Source: Lophium mytilinum
Taxonomy: Eukaryota > Ascomycota > Dothideomycetes > Mytilinidiales > Mytilinidiaceae
DNA length: 64,000 nt
Direction: 5' to 3'
Assembly: GCA_010093605.1 (NCBI GenBank)
Contig: MU004182.1
Location: 1,397,032 to 1,461,031 of the forward strand
Positions 9,754 through 22,213 of the stretch are shown here, piece after piece. The notes beneath the pieces were generated by a model. That model made no database searches and was not told the origin of the DNA. It saw only the letters and a program-made list of their open reading frames with translations. A program made the position numbers and the translations under genes. Each line of letters starts with the position of its first letter. Position 1 is the first letter of the stretch.

Positions 9754-11238
9754 ATGTCTTCGCCGCTTGCTGTACCCTCCTCCCCAGCGTCTTCCAAGCG
9801 CTCTAGATCCCGCGACAGTACCCGGTCCTCTGCCGCTACCTCTATAGCTGCCTCGGTCAACTCTCTGGCTGCATCCGTCAACTTCTCGCTCAATCCCTCC
9901 GCCAGCGCCCCGTCGCTGATCATCCCGCATTCTCCATCGGAGACACCTTCGGTCGTCGGATCCTCGCCCTCGGAGGCCATACCATATCCCGCGTTTCTGC
10001 GGCAGAGCAAATTAGGCAGGTAGACATGCGGTCTATTACTTAGTTTATATGAAAAGGGGACATTGGCTAACTCAAGCAATAGAGATACATCAGCGCTTCA
10101 TTGACCTAGAATGGGAGCAGCGTAACCGCATTGCACAGGCGCAACAAGCCGGGAATGACCCAGATGCGCCAGCATCGCAGTGGGTCCGACCTAGCGGAGA
10201 TATCGTTTTTGCCAGAAATAGGTATGCCAACGTGGACCCATATTTGAACAATCGTGTCAAGCTGCAGGTGCCCGACGGTCACAATGACTACATCAACGCC
10301 TCACCAATTGTACTCAAGTCGACAGACTCAGGGACCGAGACCAAGTTTATTGCGACCCAGGTATGTGGTAGCTTCTCACGAGGCGAAGCCCCACTCCTTG
10401 ATCCATGGATTCCGGCTAACATTCCCATTAGGGCCCCAAATCCGATATCACTGCACATTTTTGGCGGATGATATGGCACGAAACCGCCTCGCCATCTGTA
10501 ATTATCATGCTCACCCAAACGCACGAGTCTGGTCGTGAGAAGTGCCATCCCTACTACCCACTCTCTCTCGATAATCCCACCCTCGCTCTGAATCAGGACG
10601 ACGAGTTCGAGGATGGGTTCTTGTCAACGATTACTTTAGTTTCCCTGACCGAAGACGAGAACACTCGAGCTACTATCCGTGAGCTCGAGATGCGCGACCA
10701 CAACGGCGACGTGAAGACAGTGTGGCACCTCCTCTTCGGCGGCTGGCCAGATTTTCTAGTTCCAGAGGGCGAAGACCGTACCGCTCTTCTTAACTTGCTC
10801 GCCATGTCTAACGAGAAGAATGGTCATGACGCCCAGAACCCACGCACCGTGCACTGCAGCGCTGGCGTCGGCCGCAGCGGTACCTTTATCGCGCTGGACT
10901 GGCTGCTACAAGAGCTCGACGAAGGAAGTCTTGACGACCTGCCGGAGGACCGTGACCCGATTTCCGAAGTCGTGGACCGGTTACGTCAGCAGCGCATGAT
11001 GATGGTGCAGGGTGAGGCACAGTTTGGATTCCTGTATGAGGTCCTGCGACAGAAGTGGCGGGAGCGGTATTGGAAGCTGCATCCAGAGGTTACTGGGGAG
11101 GACGGCCTAGAGGACGGAGCGCAAACGAAGGATATTCGAACTGGCAAGCACCAGAGCAAGAAGGCGAAAGCAGACCCGGATGAGGATGCACATGCGGAGT
11201 TGGAGGCTGAGCTTGCGGGTGCGGACAGCAGCTTCTGA
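9754..11238 (+). CDS. Protein tyrosine phosphatase (classical PTP)
   Basis: Three exons (9754-10015, 10083-10360, 10432-11238) give 448 residues. The Ser/Ala-rich N-terminal ~90 residues look disordered. The PTP domain follows: IHQRFIDLEWEQRNR, the RNRYANVDPY substrate loop, NDYINAS, GGWPDFLVPEGEDR (WPD loop), the signature HCSAGVGRSGTF with nucleophile Cys about residue 322, and a Q-loop region around QGEAQFGFLYEVL. All key residues are present, so an active enzyme is expected. The family dephosphorylates MAP kinases and other phosphotyrosine proteins. Intron 1 keeps the frame only if the donor is GC rather than GT (G|GCAGGT at 10016, acceptor AG at 10081-10082, branch CTAAC). Intron 2 is a normal GTATGT intron. 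The C-terminal ~60 residues are charged and low complexity. Confidence 0.93.
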
Positions 11239-11831
11239 CTATATCCGGCGTGCGTGCTTCTGCTTGGGCTTCTGCTCTCGCTTCTGCTTTCGCTGATGCT
11301 AGAGCGTTGATATTCTGTCCTTGTTTCTTCTTTGATCTATTCTGCTTTTGCATTTATGCGGACCGGACTACCGCTATGCTTGTCTTCTTCAGATTTCCCA
11401 TCCCTCGAATCCCTGGATCCCTCCTACCATGATACCTATTCCATACCCCATAGAGCCTTTCCACACACGCTTCCTATTGAAGCGCTTGTACTTCTACTTT
11501 TCCTTCTAGGGCGGACACCTACCTTGCATTGGATGGATTCATAGGTTAGTTGGCATCGATGGCACTCGGGTAAGTCGCCATTTGGGTCAGAATAGCAAAT
11601 TGGATTAAAATTTCAGAGAATGGGATGCTCTAGCCTTCTAGAAATACCAACCCTGAACGAGCAAAACGAAGAGAAAGTTCCACATAAGACCCATGCACCG
11701 TGAAGTGTACTGCATTACCACCATACCTCTCCAAACCACGCTCTGGCACTCAAGAGCGCCCACGCCATCCTCCCAAGTTTTCGCAACAGCACAAGCAATC
11801 TCCCCAGCAACCACACCTAACCCAATTCACA
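11239..11831. other. Convergent intergenic region between the PTP and dopA genes
   Basis: About 590 bases lie between two converging 3' ends. A simple GCTTCT-like run is present near 11259-11295, and a C/A-rich tract lies at 11740-11930. No gene is supported. Confidence 0.45.
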
Positions 11832-14800
11832 CTAATCCTCACACAAATCCGCCAACAACCCCACCCTCACCCCCTCCACATCCGCCTCCCCCATCCCATA
11901 CGTCGCCTCAAACGCCACCAAGCCCAACTGCCCCAAAAACGGCCTAAGCACGCGACTCACCAGCTCCGATCTTGCCATCGCCCTGACATCCGCCCCCTCC
12001 TCACTCCCCTGCACGGCCGCAATCAGCGGATCCAGCCACGGCGTGCGCTTCGCAGTGCCCCTATTCACGGCAGGGAAAGCAGGCGGGTGGTGCGCCGCGC
12101 GGCTCGTCGGCATCTCAGCCGCCGCCAGCACCTCTGCGACCTCGTCGGCGAGCGCCGAGGCATGCCAGTCCGCGGGGCGGTAGACGGCGTCGATGGTGTC
12201 GGCGACAAAGACCCACTCGTTGCACTGGAAGTCGTCTGGGAGCAGGACGACGAGGGCGTCGAGGAGCTTGCAGGCTTGGAGCAGGGCGGCGTTGTTGTAG
12301 GTGTCCTTGTTGGGGGCGTCGGGGAGGAGGGAGGAGAGGGCGGCGGCGAGCTCGGTATTGAGGAGGGGCCAGAGGGGTGCGAGGTGGACGGGGTCGGTTT
12401 GTAGCACTAGGGCGCGCAGGAGCATGAAGAGTTCGGTGCGGGTGGTGGAGGATGGGGAAGAGGCGGGCGTGGCGGTGAGGAGTTCGACGATCTTCTCGGA
12501 GACGGCGGAGAGGGAGGGGGTAAAGGTATCTAGGGGCCCGGCGAGGAGGAGGAGAGAGATGCGCCGGAGGGTGAGCTGGGTTTTGCGGTCGGCTTCTTGG
12601 CGGGCGGAGGCGGCGCCTACGCCGAACATGATGCCGGCGGTTGTCGGCGCAGAAAGGCGGGAGAGAAGTTCGAGGAGGCGGTCTTTATCTGTGAGAGTCC
12701 ATTGAGCGAGGATGGGGAGCCAGGAAGAGGTGATGAGGTGAAGAGGTGTAGCAAAGAAGCGTGCATCGTTGAAAGCGTCCGCAATGTCCTTTTTCCACGC
12801 CTTGCTGCTCTGGGCCACCCGAGTGAGCTGATAGAGCAGGTCAAGTATCGGTTTTGATACGTTTTCCGGAAATGCTTTGGCACGGAAGGTCGGCCCTATA
12901 ATATTGGTAGAAATGCTGGTCGCAGCATTGGCCACGCGATCGCTTTCGACGAGAATCAGCGGCAGATCGGGTATGACTGATGTGAGAATTGTCACGACGT
13001 CGACAGATCTCCTCAGGCTACTGCCACCATTCGTTGCGCTGGATGCCTTCTCTACGGCAGTAACTTGTGAGGGTTCTTGTAAAAATCCCATAGATCGAGT
13101 GGTGAACACTGCGGTGAGAAGCCTCGTGAACAGGTCCTAGAAAGGGCTTAGCATTGCATCAGACGTGAGTTAAGGAAAAACATACCCCTAGTTCTCTCCT
13201 CATCTTACGCTGCTCCCCAAAGTTCGTATTATCTACTTTTTGTCCGAGAACAGCGGCGAACTCAACGAGTGTGGGGAGAATTTGTCGATGAGGAAGAGGA
13301 TTAGCAAGAACATCTCGTAGAAAGATTGTACAATCCGGCCATATCTCATCCATGGCATCATCTTCTAATGACTTCGTGTAGTCAACTAAGAAGGTGACGA
13401 GATCTGTATCAGTGAGATCTGACGTTAAAGTCGACATCCTTAACGGATCGAGAGCATTGGGATTCGTTCGACTGTAAACGGCATTGAATATCGCAGGGAT
13501 AGTATGCTTCGGTTTCGACCCGTTGAGGACGTTGAGCAGGCTCATGACTGATGTTGCCTGGAAGTCTCCGCGGGCGGATTTGCACCACAGGACAGCTAAT
13601 GTCTCAAGGCACTCCAAGGCTTCGGCAGCGAAAAGGTGCTCTAAGATCCTTCGTGACCGATTCCGCATCCGTAGAGACGTATAACCGAATGATGCCAGGG
13701 ACGTGGGATCCTGTCTCCCGTCGTTCGATCCATAGCCACCCCAGGACCATATCGAGAAGCACATGCGGACAGTATCTTGGAAGCATAAGAGGACAGTCAG
13801 TCTGCTGTTTGCTGTGGGATTTCGTGTCTGGTTAGACTCGGTCGAGATTAATCCAGAAACCATATTCCCAAAGAACCCTTGTGGTTGCTCTGGAGACTTC
13901 GCTGTTGCAGTCCTACTTTCCTGCATGACAAGGCGATCATGGGCCTTGGCTAGAATCTGCTCCAGCCCATTCATTAGTGAAACTAGGGTTGATTCGGGTG
14001 GTATTTGAGTATTTCCAAGGGGCTCGTTGAACGTGGAACGAAGCTGACCAAAAACTTGGGTGATCTGGGTGCAGAAGCATTCCACGAGTGGTAACAGATT
14101 TTGGAAGATAGTATCCGCAAATAGCGGCAACACTTCTGCAAGGAAGGTGACCCAATCATCAAGAACTAGACGACTGGAAGGTGAGGAGAAGCCATAGCGT
14201 AAACAGTCCACTAGCTCGGGTGGTGGAGTTACAGGTGGGGGTTCAGGTTCCTCGGCTTTAGGTCTCTCCAAGACCATGGATAATCGCGACGCGGTTCCTG
14301 TCACGTCTCTAGATTGTTTCCTCTGATGGCTCTGCGGCCTATCAGGTTGTGGTTGAGCCGTGAGTCTAAGCTTCAGTGCTGCGAGTATTGCCTCAAGAAG
14401 CAGACTCTGTAAAGACGGGATTGAAACGCGCAGTCGAGCCATCAGGGAAGTCTCCAACTCCAAGTCCTTCAGTGAAGCCGGATACGGGCTGTGATATATC
14501 TGAATGATAATAGACACAGCAGTGCGATAGAGCTCATCATAATGGGGCTTCTCTTCGGTGCTCACCCCCTGTTTCTTCATGGAAAGAGCCTTCATACACG
14601 TACGGACAATCCACACCTGCATGGACTCTCTTTCGGCACCGGGGGGATCGTCTGGCGATTGCGGAGCAGGTTCTTCAGCCAAAGTAAGCCAGGTGTAATT
14701 TGTCGGCCACCTTAATATGTTTAGCACATGCCGCAAGTAATACAAGCATTCTTTGGAGTCGTCCACCGGAGCCGCAAGGGACTTTGAACTGCTGGCTTGA

Positions 14801-17696
14801 CCTGGTACCAAAGCCTTGATGTCCTTAAGGCACTGCAAAGATTGTAGATGAGTGGCAAGCAACCAATACACCTTATTCAGAGTGGGAAGGTCTTGGAGCC
14901 AGCTCTTCACAAAGGCGAACAGCTCGGTTCCCTCGTCAGATAGTGCATCTAGGATCAGGAAGAGTGGCCTCGTCAAGACCACTTGAAATCCAGCAATAGG
15001 AGATGTAGTCTGTCCGGTCGTCGGCAGGCTACCAAAACGCTCGGGGTTGGAAAAGGTCCGTTTCCCCGTGTGTGATATCTGATCATTCATCGTGTGCGTC
15101 CATAACACGGCGAACCTCCGGCCCACATCCGACATAGCAGCAGACTCTGTAGAAGGGGCTCGAGACATGATCGTTGTGATAGCCGCTTCAACAAATCGAT
15201 TCGAAGGCGATGTTGAGTGTAATTGCCACAGACAACGAACAGCCTCGACGTGATATTTGGGCATATATGGCGACAGATACTCCCAAGCAACTGCAACTAG
15301 AGGATGCATGAGGTCTGGAAGTTGAGAAGCGGCGATATAAAGCTCAGGCGTACGACTTGATTGGAGTGCTGAAAGAACCGCTGTTGTGGAAGTAATGTGG
15401 TGAAAGGGCATTATGGGTGCTTGTTTGGCCGGAGAAGTAGGAACAAGCACATGCTGAAGAACCGATAAGAGTTCGACCTGGTGCAATGCCTCTAGCTCCT
15501 GTACTTTGTAAATAAGGGTGGACAGGATCCTTGAGGATACTTCCGCCATGTTACGAGGAGATTTGTGACTAAGGGACGAGGCAAACAGTGATCCCGCCTC
15601 ACGTAAACACAATTGTCCCAAGATCGGCACTTCGAAGGGGGGTTCGAGATATTCCAAGCTCTTATGGGACTCTGCGTAAAACTCGGTGATCTTGGCAACG
15701 ATTTCACTGGACTTCACTTCAGAAGCTGTTCCAGTTTTGGGAGTAGTTAGGCTAGAATCCGATGTCCGTAATGCTCGTTCTGGGAGGAATTGGACAAGGG
15801 TGTCCACTATCTCAAGGGCCAGTGTTGCAGAAGCGGCTGCTGCAGCACTCTGAGCCACCTGCTTGGCGTGTGTGTTCAAATTTACAACGATTGACAATAC
15901 CATTAGTGGCATATGATGGAGTAACATCTCCTCATCTCGGACGTTGAACCTAGTCGTGACGAATTTTGCCAGCTTCAGCTGATCATCAGCTTTATCGCGA
16001 GTGGATGTATCACCGTCCAGTGCCGATACGACTAGCTCGACGAGCTTGCCCCATATAAGGCTACTTTCGACGCCATCAAAGAAGACGCTGGCACTTTTCA
16101 TGACTTCGTCAAGTTCTTCCCTATCGGCCGTTTCGCTATAGCTCTGGACACTCTGAAGGGCTGGTAAGAAGATTTCGGGGACTACCAAGCCTCCGACCTC
16201 CCAGCGATCCATCAGGGACAGGCATATGCGAAAGGGTCTCGCGCGATCCGCAACGAGCAGACTAGGTCGATTGATCATCTTCATTAGACTACGAGTCAAC
16301 GATTGAAGGCCGTACTGTGAAAAGTAGATAGCGTGATGAGAAGATGAATCAACGCCTGGGTTTTTCATATCCTGAGTAGGCGAGGCAAGAGGTTCGGCTC
16401 CATCTGGCCCAGATGATGGTTCCGGTCCAAGGAACCATGCCCAAAGCCTCCGGTTTAGGCTCATGTCTCTTCGGGCCACTACGCCGGCAGCTGCAGTAAC
16501 AAGCCGGTCCAAGTCATCTTGATTGATTCTTTGTTGAAGCACGGGTGAGTCAAGTGGTAAGTGACTAACCAAGAGATCTAGAAAGCCTCTCTGTATTAGT
16601 ATCTGGGGATCTGATAAACCGGCAGCAAAGCAGCGAACAAGAAGGCCTGGTTCCGGAGAAATGGCAGCCTCTGCCTCCTTTGGCAATCCTTCTAGAGCAG
16701 TAGAAATGTCTGCAGGAACCGAGCCATGTCGAATACGAGTCCCAAATTTTGGTAGTCGGCGGACAAGAAACGCAAGAGCTCCTTGTCTCCTAGAAGGATT
16801 GGTGATAGCGGCGAGGAAGAAGCATTGCCAATAGTGTGAGGATCCAGCTTCACTCTTGGTTTCTTCATCATTATCGGCGGACACGGTTACAGCCTCTCGA
16901 AGTTTGTCGAGGGCCTGGACCATACGTTCGAAGTCTTCGCTTGTTTCTTCCTCCAAGCCAGGTAGTAAACCTAGTATAATAGCTTTCAGCGCAGGCCTCA
17001 ATGCCCAACTATCCAATCTCAGGATGTAGGTTTCAATCAACGAGAGGAAGAACGGTCGCACAGATAGCGACGCGAACGAAAGGACGGAGACGAGCCCGGG
17101 AAGGTAGAGGTAAAGGTCCCTATTGAGAGCATCTTTCTATATATCTTCTATCAGCTCTTGTACATGCGGATTCGTTCGCCTAAAGGAGTGTCATACCCCA
17201 ATTATCTTAAAGATATAGGAATAGACCTCAAGGGCCTTCTGGTGTACGCCTGATGGCAATGTAGGGTTTAAGCATTGCGCCAATCGAGTCGCAACGGTAC
17301 TACTGTGGGCGATGATGGGAACGTCTACGGGATGAGCTTGGATAGCCTGATGTTTTGAAGCGCCTGTCAGCTCTCTGAACCTAGTTTGCGGTATCATGAG
17401 GGGTACGGACCTTCAGTAGGCGGCCAAGGAAGGAGATATAATCTGCCCATTCTTGCTGAGCTGTGTCGAACAGCGACAAAGCACGTTCTACTCCGGAGGC
17501 ATAACGTCGGAAGCTTCTATCCTTCTTGTAGTGGGCTGGGAAAGGCACGTCATTAGCAAGGTCCATGTCTGCTAAGGCTCTCTGCAACATACATACCGTC
17601 CTCGACCGTTCTTCGAGGTGTCCTTAGGGCTGGGGAAGAACGCCCTGAGCTTGTGGGTGAATGCGTCTGTAAGTTAGTGGTAGGATCAAGAGACAT
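11832..17696 (-). CDS. dopA: Dopey family protein DopA/Dop1
   Basis: Five exons on the minus strand (17696-17597, 17535-17411, 17346-17197, 17136-13186, 13136-11832) give 1876 residues, close to other fungal Dopey proteins. The N-terminus MSLDPTTN leads to [19 protein letters not shown] and [14 protein letters not shown]. Splicing then restores [16 protein letters not shown] and [17 protein letters not shown], followed by [15 protein letters not shown], all Dopey N-terminal signatures. The very long exon 4 is alpha-helical repeat-like. The C-terminus has [17 protein letters not shown], the conserved Dopey tail. Dopey proteins act with Mon2 and phosphatidylserine flippases in Golgi-endosome traffic, and Aspergillus DopA is needed for normal development. 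The role here is inferred from the family. Exon 1 could be altered if a splice site precedes codon 10, where a TTACAG occurs. Confidence 0.95.
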
Positions 17697-17869
17697 CCTG
17701 GCCTTCGCAGTAAGTTGGAAATATGCAGAGCAAGCTGTTGTAGTGGCGCATGCTGTCTTTCATGAAAGGTGTTCCTTCACAAGACGTGCCTAGTATCCGC
17801 GTACACAGGTCCCCACGTCTATTGCGCCCGCGTATTTTTAGGTCCGCTACAGTAAGTTTGAGACTGTCA
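17697..17869. promoter_or_regulatory. dopA upstream flank
   Basis: This short flank lies directly upstream of the dopA start. It carries no gene and is followed by a repeat cluster. Confidence 0.35.
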
Positions 17870-18145
17870 CTAGTCACGTGGGCCAAGCATGGAAGCCCTC
17901 GATGTACTAATATGACCATGCAAGAACCTAGCAAAAAGCGATCTGATATATGGCGTTCAAAGCTTTACATGCTGTATTTAAAATCTTGTATGGGCGTGTA
18001 AGTTCCCAGTATCTTGCCATGACCATGCAACAGCCTAATAAGAATCGACCTGATCTATAGCGTCTGAAGCTTTACATCCTGTGTTCGATTTCTCGGATAG
18101 GCATGAAGGCTTCCAGCATACCCAAGCAACTGTCAGACGGTTAAT
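17870..18145 (-). repeat. Two diverged units of a dispersed repeat family (minus orientation)
   Basis: Read on the minus strand, the stretch contains two units of roughly 105-120 bp, each with the order CCATGCCTATCCRAGAA-like start, GATGTAAAGCTT, ATCAGRTCGMTT and TTGCATGGTCA. The same order of motifs is present on the plus strand at 23050-23780. Copies are diverged by many single substitutions and small indels. No coding capacity is credible. Confidence 0.75.
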
Positions 18146-18265
18146 AGCACTCGACTGATATGTGGGGTTCACCAAAGGGTTCCAATGTTTTCACTAGAGT
18201 AACTACCACTTCGCTATGCAACTATTATACAAAAGGGGGTATCTTGGGCACGCCTTGGCCAGTTA

Positions 18266-20461
18266 CTAGTAATCCTCCTCGCCCTCATCGTAGCCGTACT
18301 CATCCTCCTCGAAATGGCTAAATGTGTCCCTTTCGGCTAATTCTTCTTCATCTTCCATCTCCTCGTCCTCATCCTCTTCTTCCTCCTCCTCCACATCTTC
18401 CACCACCTCCACCACTTCTACCGGACTTCCCTTGGAGACAGAGGGCGCTTTGGTGGGTTTTGACACCCATTGCGACGGCGGACTGGGCGCCGCGGCCGCC
18501 TTTGGTGAGCTCGCGTTAGAAGTATCGCCCGATGGGACTCCATCTTTGTCGTAGAGTCGTTTCAAGTTCTCGTAGTTGACGTACTTGCTGAATCCTTTGG
18601 TCCTCGCGTTAAGCATCTTGCCCACCGCGTCCGCAGGACTACTCGCAGGGGTACCGCCCAGCACGCTTCCGTCTCCCATCTGTGCATGCTTCCGCCTCTG
18701 TTGCTTCTTCTTAGGCCCTCCACTTGCCTGCTCCAGGCTCTTCTTTAGCATCTTGGCCTGACGGTCTCTCAACCAGTCCTCGTTCATCGTGACCCATATC
18801 TTCTCTTTGACTGCAACTTCTTCAGCCGAGAGAACACAGTTGGCAACCTCAGGGTCATCTCCAAACTCGGCATCGTCCAGATCTTCCTCAATACTGACGA
18901 TAGAGGGACCACGAAGTTGACTGGCCAAGGCCTCTGCGCGTACGAGAACGGCAGCTAGGTCGATCTCTCCTTCGCCCAGGATGTGCTCGATTTCTTCCTC
19001 AAGCTCGTTCTCGATTTCAAGATCTTCCTCCGGGATGACAATCGGAGCTCTCTTTTCCTTCTTGCGCCGCTTCTTGGCAGGCTTTCCTGTGGTCGATTCG
19101 GCAGTTTCAGACGCGATCAACTCGGAATGGGCGATGTTGGACGCTTCGAGTAGGGCGCGGTCGATGGGAACGTCGGGGATCAAGAAGCCTTCTGAGTCGC
19201 GGCGTAGAGACTCGGACGTTGCTTGGACTGCTGGGGATGAAGATGTTCCAATAGACGCGTTTCCGTTCGAAACTTCACTCAACTCGGAGGACTTGCGCTT
19301 CTTGCTGATCCGTTCTTCTTTCTCTCTGCGCCTGTAGATGGAAGGTGGTTCGCCTTTGACCTTCAGCCTGTGACCATACTCGCGGAACTGCTCGATGCTA
19401 AGGCTCGCGGCTTGTGTGCGCTTGAATTCGAGGAGGCGTTGGAAAATGGTGTTGTCGCAGACTTTGACCACGTAGACAACCTCCCGGACGGTGCGTCGAA
19501 AGTTGTTCTGCCGGGCAGCGATGATGATGCATGCGCCGCAGAGACCTGCTGGCTGTCGACCCTCTACCATCCAGTCTCGCTTCATGCGTCGCAAGATATT
19601 CACGGCATCAGTGGCTACTTTTCGAGTGTCGTCACCGAACTCAAGCCTGTCTGCGAACTTGTCGATGAGGGGTTCGACCTCCAGGACAGCTGGAACACCA
19701 GACGCCGTAGCAGGTTCACCGAACCAAAGGTCGGTCCGCAGAGCCTTGTAGACATCACCGAGGGCCCATACATTCATCTAGATGCAAGTCAGGTCTGCTC
19801 TGTATGGAAGGGTGGCTGGAGTGACTTACTTGAAGCTCGGCTGCAAAGTCCATCAAGAGAATAGTGTTGCCCACTTTCCTCCGGCATGCGATATATAGAC
19901 AGACAGCAGCGACGGTGCGCACACGACGACCTTGAATGAAATTGATGCCGATTGCAAGCTTGTAAATCCCAAAGGCTTGGTCTTCAGTGCTTGAGTTGTT
20001 GAGTCGAACCGCAGCAGCAATCTTTTGGATCTCGGCTTTGCCTATCGCAAATGTTAGAACCCATGAAAGGCAATTGATTCAAGAGACTGGCACTTACCCT
20101 TCTGTTCGGTCTGCTCCCTGCTCTCCGTAGTTCCGCCATTCCTCCGAAATGCTGGTCCCATGGTCTTGGCATGTCGCTGGTTCTCTCCGACGAAGGCACC
20201 CTGGACGACGGCGGCACCATTGGAGTTCTCCCCAAAGGTGACTTCGGACACGATCTCGGACTCGGTAAGAACAGTACCGCAATTCATGCAGGCACGTGTG
20301 CCGTTGGTGTCTGAGAATTCGGGATTTTCGCAACATTTTGGCGGGGCAGTGGTTTTGGGTCGAGCGATTTGGCCGCCGGCTTTGGAGATGAGGGATTTCG
20401 CGTCTTTTGCAGAACCCAGACGGACGCGCGGAGGTCGAGTAGGTGGTCGGACAGTGGACAT
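18266..20461 (-). CDS. brf1: Transcription factor TFIIIB subunit Brf1
   Basis: Three exons on the minus strand (20461-20098, 20041-19830, 19777-18266) give 695 residues. An N-terminal basic segment precedes a zinc ribbon with Cys pairs near residues 43-44 and 58-61 (ACMNCGTVL). Two cyclin-fold repeats follow: first KAEIQKIAAAVRLNN with GRRVRTVAAVCLYIACR, then VNILRRMKRDWMVEGR with PAGLCGACIIIAAR. The C-terminal half contains the Brf1 homology region around EKIWVTMNEDWLRDRQ and GFSKYVNYENLKRLYD. The tail is a long Glu/Asp run. Brf1 recruits TBP and Bdp1 to RNA polymerase III promoters of tRNA and 5S genes in the nucleus. The exon 2/3 join restores FAAELQMNVWALG, matching the family. Start ATG 20461 is chosen over an upstream in-frame ATG at 20605 because the family begins near the zinc ribbon. 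Confidence 0.95.
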
Positions 20462-21417
20462 GATGATGGAAGTGGATGGTGGAGAATGTGTAGACTTTTG
20501 ATAGAAGGCCAATGGTAGTGGCGGGGGAGTGACCTGGATCAAAGGAAATGTGTGCAGCGTCCTCCAGTCGACACAGCAAACCTCATAACACGACTTGAAA
20601 TGCACTTCCGGATTTGTGCGGGTATGAGGTTGGTTGATGGATGGTGAGGGTGGTGAGGATGCGCGAGGTCGGTGTTAGAAAATCGGAGTCAGAAGTTTGG
20701 TGAGTGCGGCCTATAGGCGGGGGCTGGGTCGCAGCTTTTGGCGACGATGGTGGGGCAGAGCGCAAACTCAAGCCCGGCGCTACTTTCTCCGATCTCCGAG
20801 CGGGCGTTCGAGCCGCCACCTTATTCTGACTTATTGTCTCGAGAACAATAGCCTTCTCTAAAAACTTCACCAGCGCGATATAGTGAAGATACATAACGAA
20901 AAAATAACACATTATGATGATAGCGAAACGCGTCGTCCGATAGAATACTACCTCCCCATCTCGCTAGCGGGTGTGTGAGGCTGCGGTGCTGACTTACACA
21001 CACTGTGCCATCATTTTCCCATCGTTCACACAAGTTCTCCTCGCCAGATCATGAGCAATCTTGAAAGGACCTCTTCCTATCAATCATCGTAGCTTGTTCT
21101 TCTACCAGTAGAAACTACCAAGGGGGTCGAAATTCTAAGAGGTTTCGAGTTCGCCTTCCACGACATCAGGCTGCACGTGCTGGGTCTAACAACAGGTCGC
21201 TAAAGAACGCCCCTGACGTTACCCGGGGCTCCGTCGCCCATTTTTAGCCCACGGAGCGGAAGCACAGGTCTCCTCCTTGCCTGGGCCCAATTGCGTGAGC
21301 CCCTCGCCCAGCTGCCCGCACGTCTCTGAAGCTGAGCTCCCCTCTCGTCCCCAGCTTCTCCAACCTTCTCCAACCCCACCACAATCAGCACACCCCCCAT
21401 TCTCCCCACACTACACA
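20462..21417. promoter_or_regulatory. Divergent promoter region, brf1 and acidic protein gene
   Basis: This 956-base gap between divergent start codons shows no gene. It is C/T-rich near the acidic-protein start. I see no repeat in it. Confidence 0.4.
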
Positions 21418-22213
21418 ATGTCTACACGGAAGAGGAAGCAAGATGCTGAGGAGGAAGAAGAGCTCCAGGCTCTTCCGTCCGATGAGAGCGACGAGGAAGA
21501 AGAGTGAGTGCCTTTCAGCTCCTGACGTCATCCCATGATGCGCCAACACGGCGCCGCGATGCGCGACCGCCTCAATTGCAGTCGCATTACCCCGGAAATA
21601 TGACCGAGTGCTATTGGACACTGTTCGAGGCGAAATACTGTGATTCTGGGGCTGCATAGGGGGTTATTTCTACCTTCATTGCTCTATGGCAGCCCTCCCA
21701 ACACCATCTTAAAGATCCAAGTCTCTGGACTTCAATAAAATGTGCTGCGCCTTTGTGTTCGAATTGACCGTCCATTTGCCCTTTCTCTCTTTACTGCGTG
21801 TGACTTCTCTGGCTTGCGCGTCCTGCTGCGGCAAGGCTGACCCGTTGCGCTGCGACAGATACGAGACCGAGGGCTCCGAAGCTTCTTTCGACGATGAGGA
21901 TGACTCTGATGTAGAAGAGGCTCCAGGTATTGCGACGCACACTGTCTCGTGCCTGCCATCTTACTCACCTTAATGTTCAGCTCCGAAAGCCAAAAAGAGG
22001 AAGGTCACGAAAGATGACGAAGAATCCGAGGAGGAGCCTGAGGCCGTTTCTTCCGAGGGATCCGATGAAGAAGACGAAGAAGATGCGAAGAAGAGCGCGA
22101 AGAAGAAGGCTCCAGCACCCAAGGGTAAACCAGCGAAGGCTGCCGCCGCCGCCACTGCTCCAGCAGAGCCTGTGCCCGTGGTTGAGGATGATGACGATGA
22201 TGACGAGGATTAG
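21418..22213 (+). CDS. Small acidic, lysine-rich nuclear-type protein, function unknown
   Basis: Three exons (21418-21503, 21859-21926, 21981-22213) give 128 residues. The product begins MSTRKRKQD and alternates Glu/Asp runs with the basic patches PKAKKRKVTK and DAKKSAKKKAPAPKGKPAK, then ends in an Asp run. It has no folded-domain pattern. Such composition is common for histone chaperone-like or nucleolar proteins, and KAKKRKV resembles a nuclear localisation signal; function cannot be assigned. The first intron is 355 nt, six times the usual size here, while the second is 54 nt with a normal layout. The frame is continuous through both joins (phases 2 and 1), which supports the model despite low complexity. 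Confidence 0.7.

Noticed and set aside
17686-17934. 82-codon minus-strand frame upstream of dopA
   Set aside because: It overlaps the dispersed repeat and the dopA start in a different frame, with no domain pattern.
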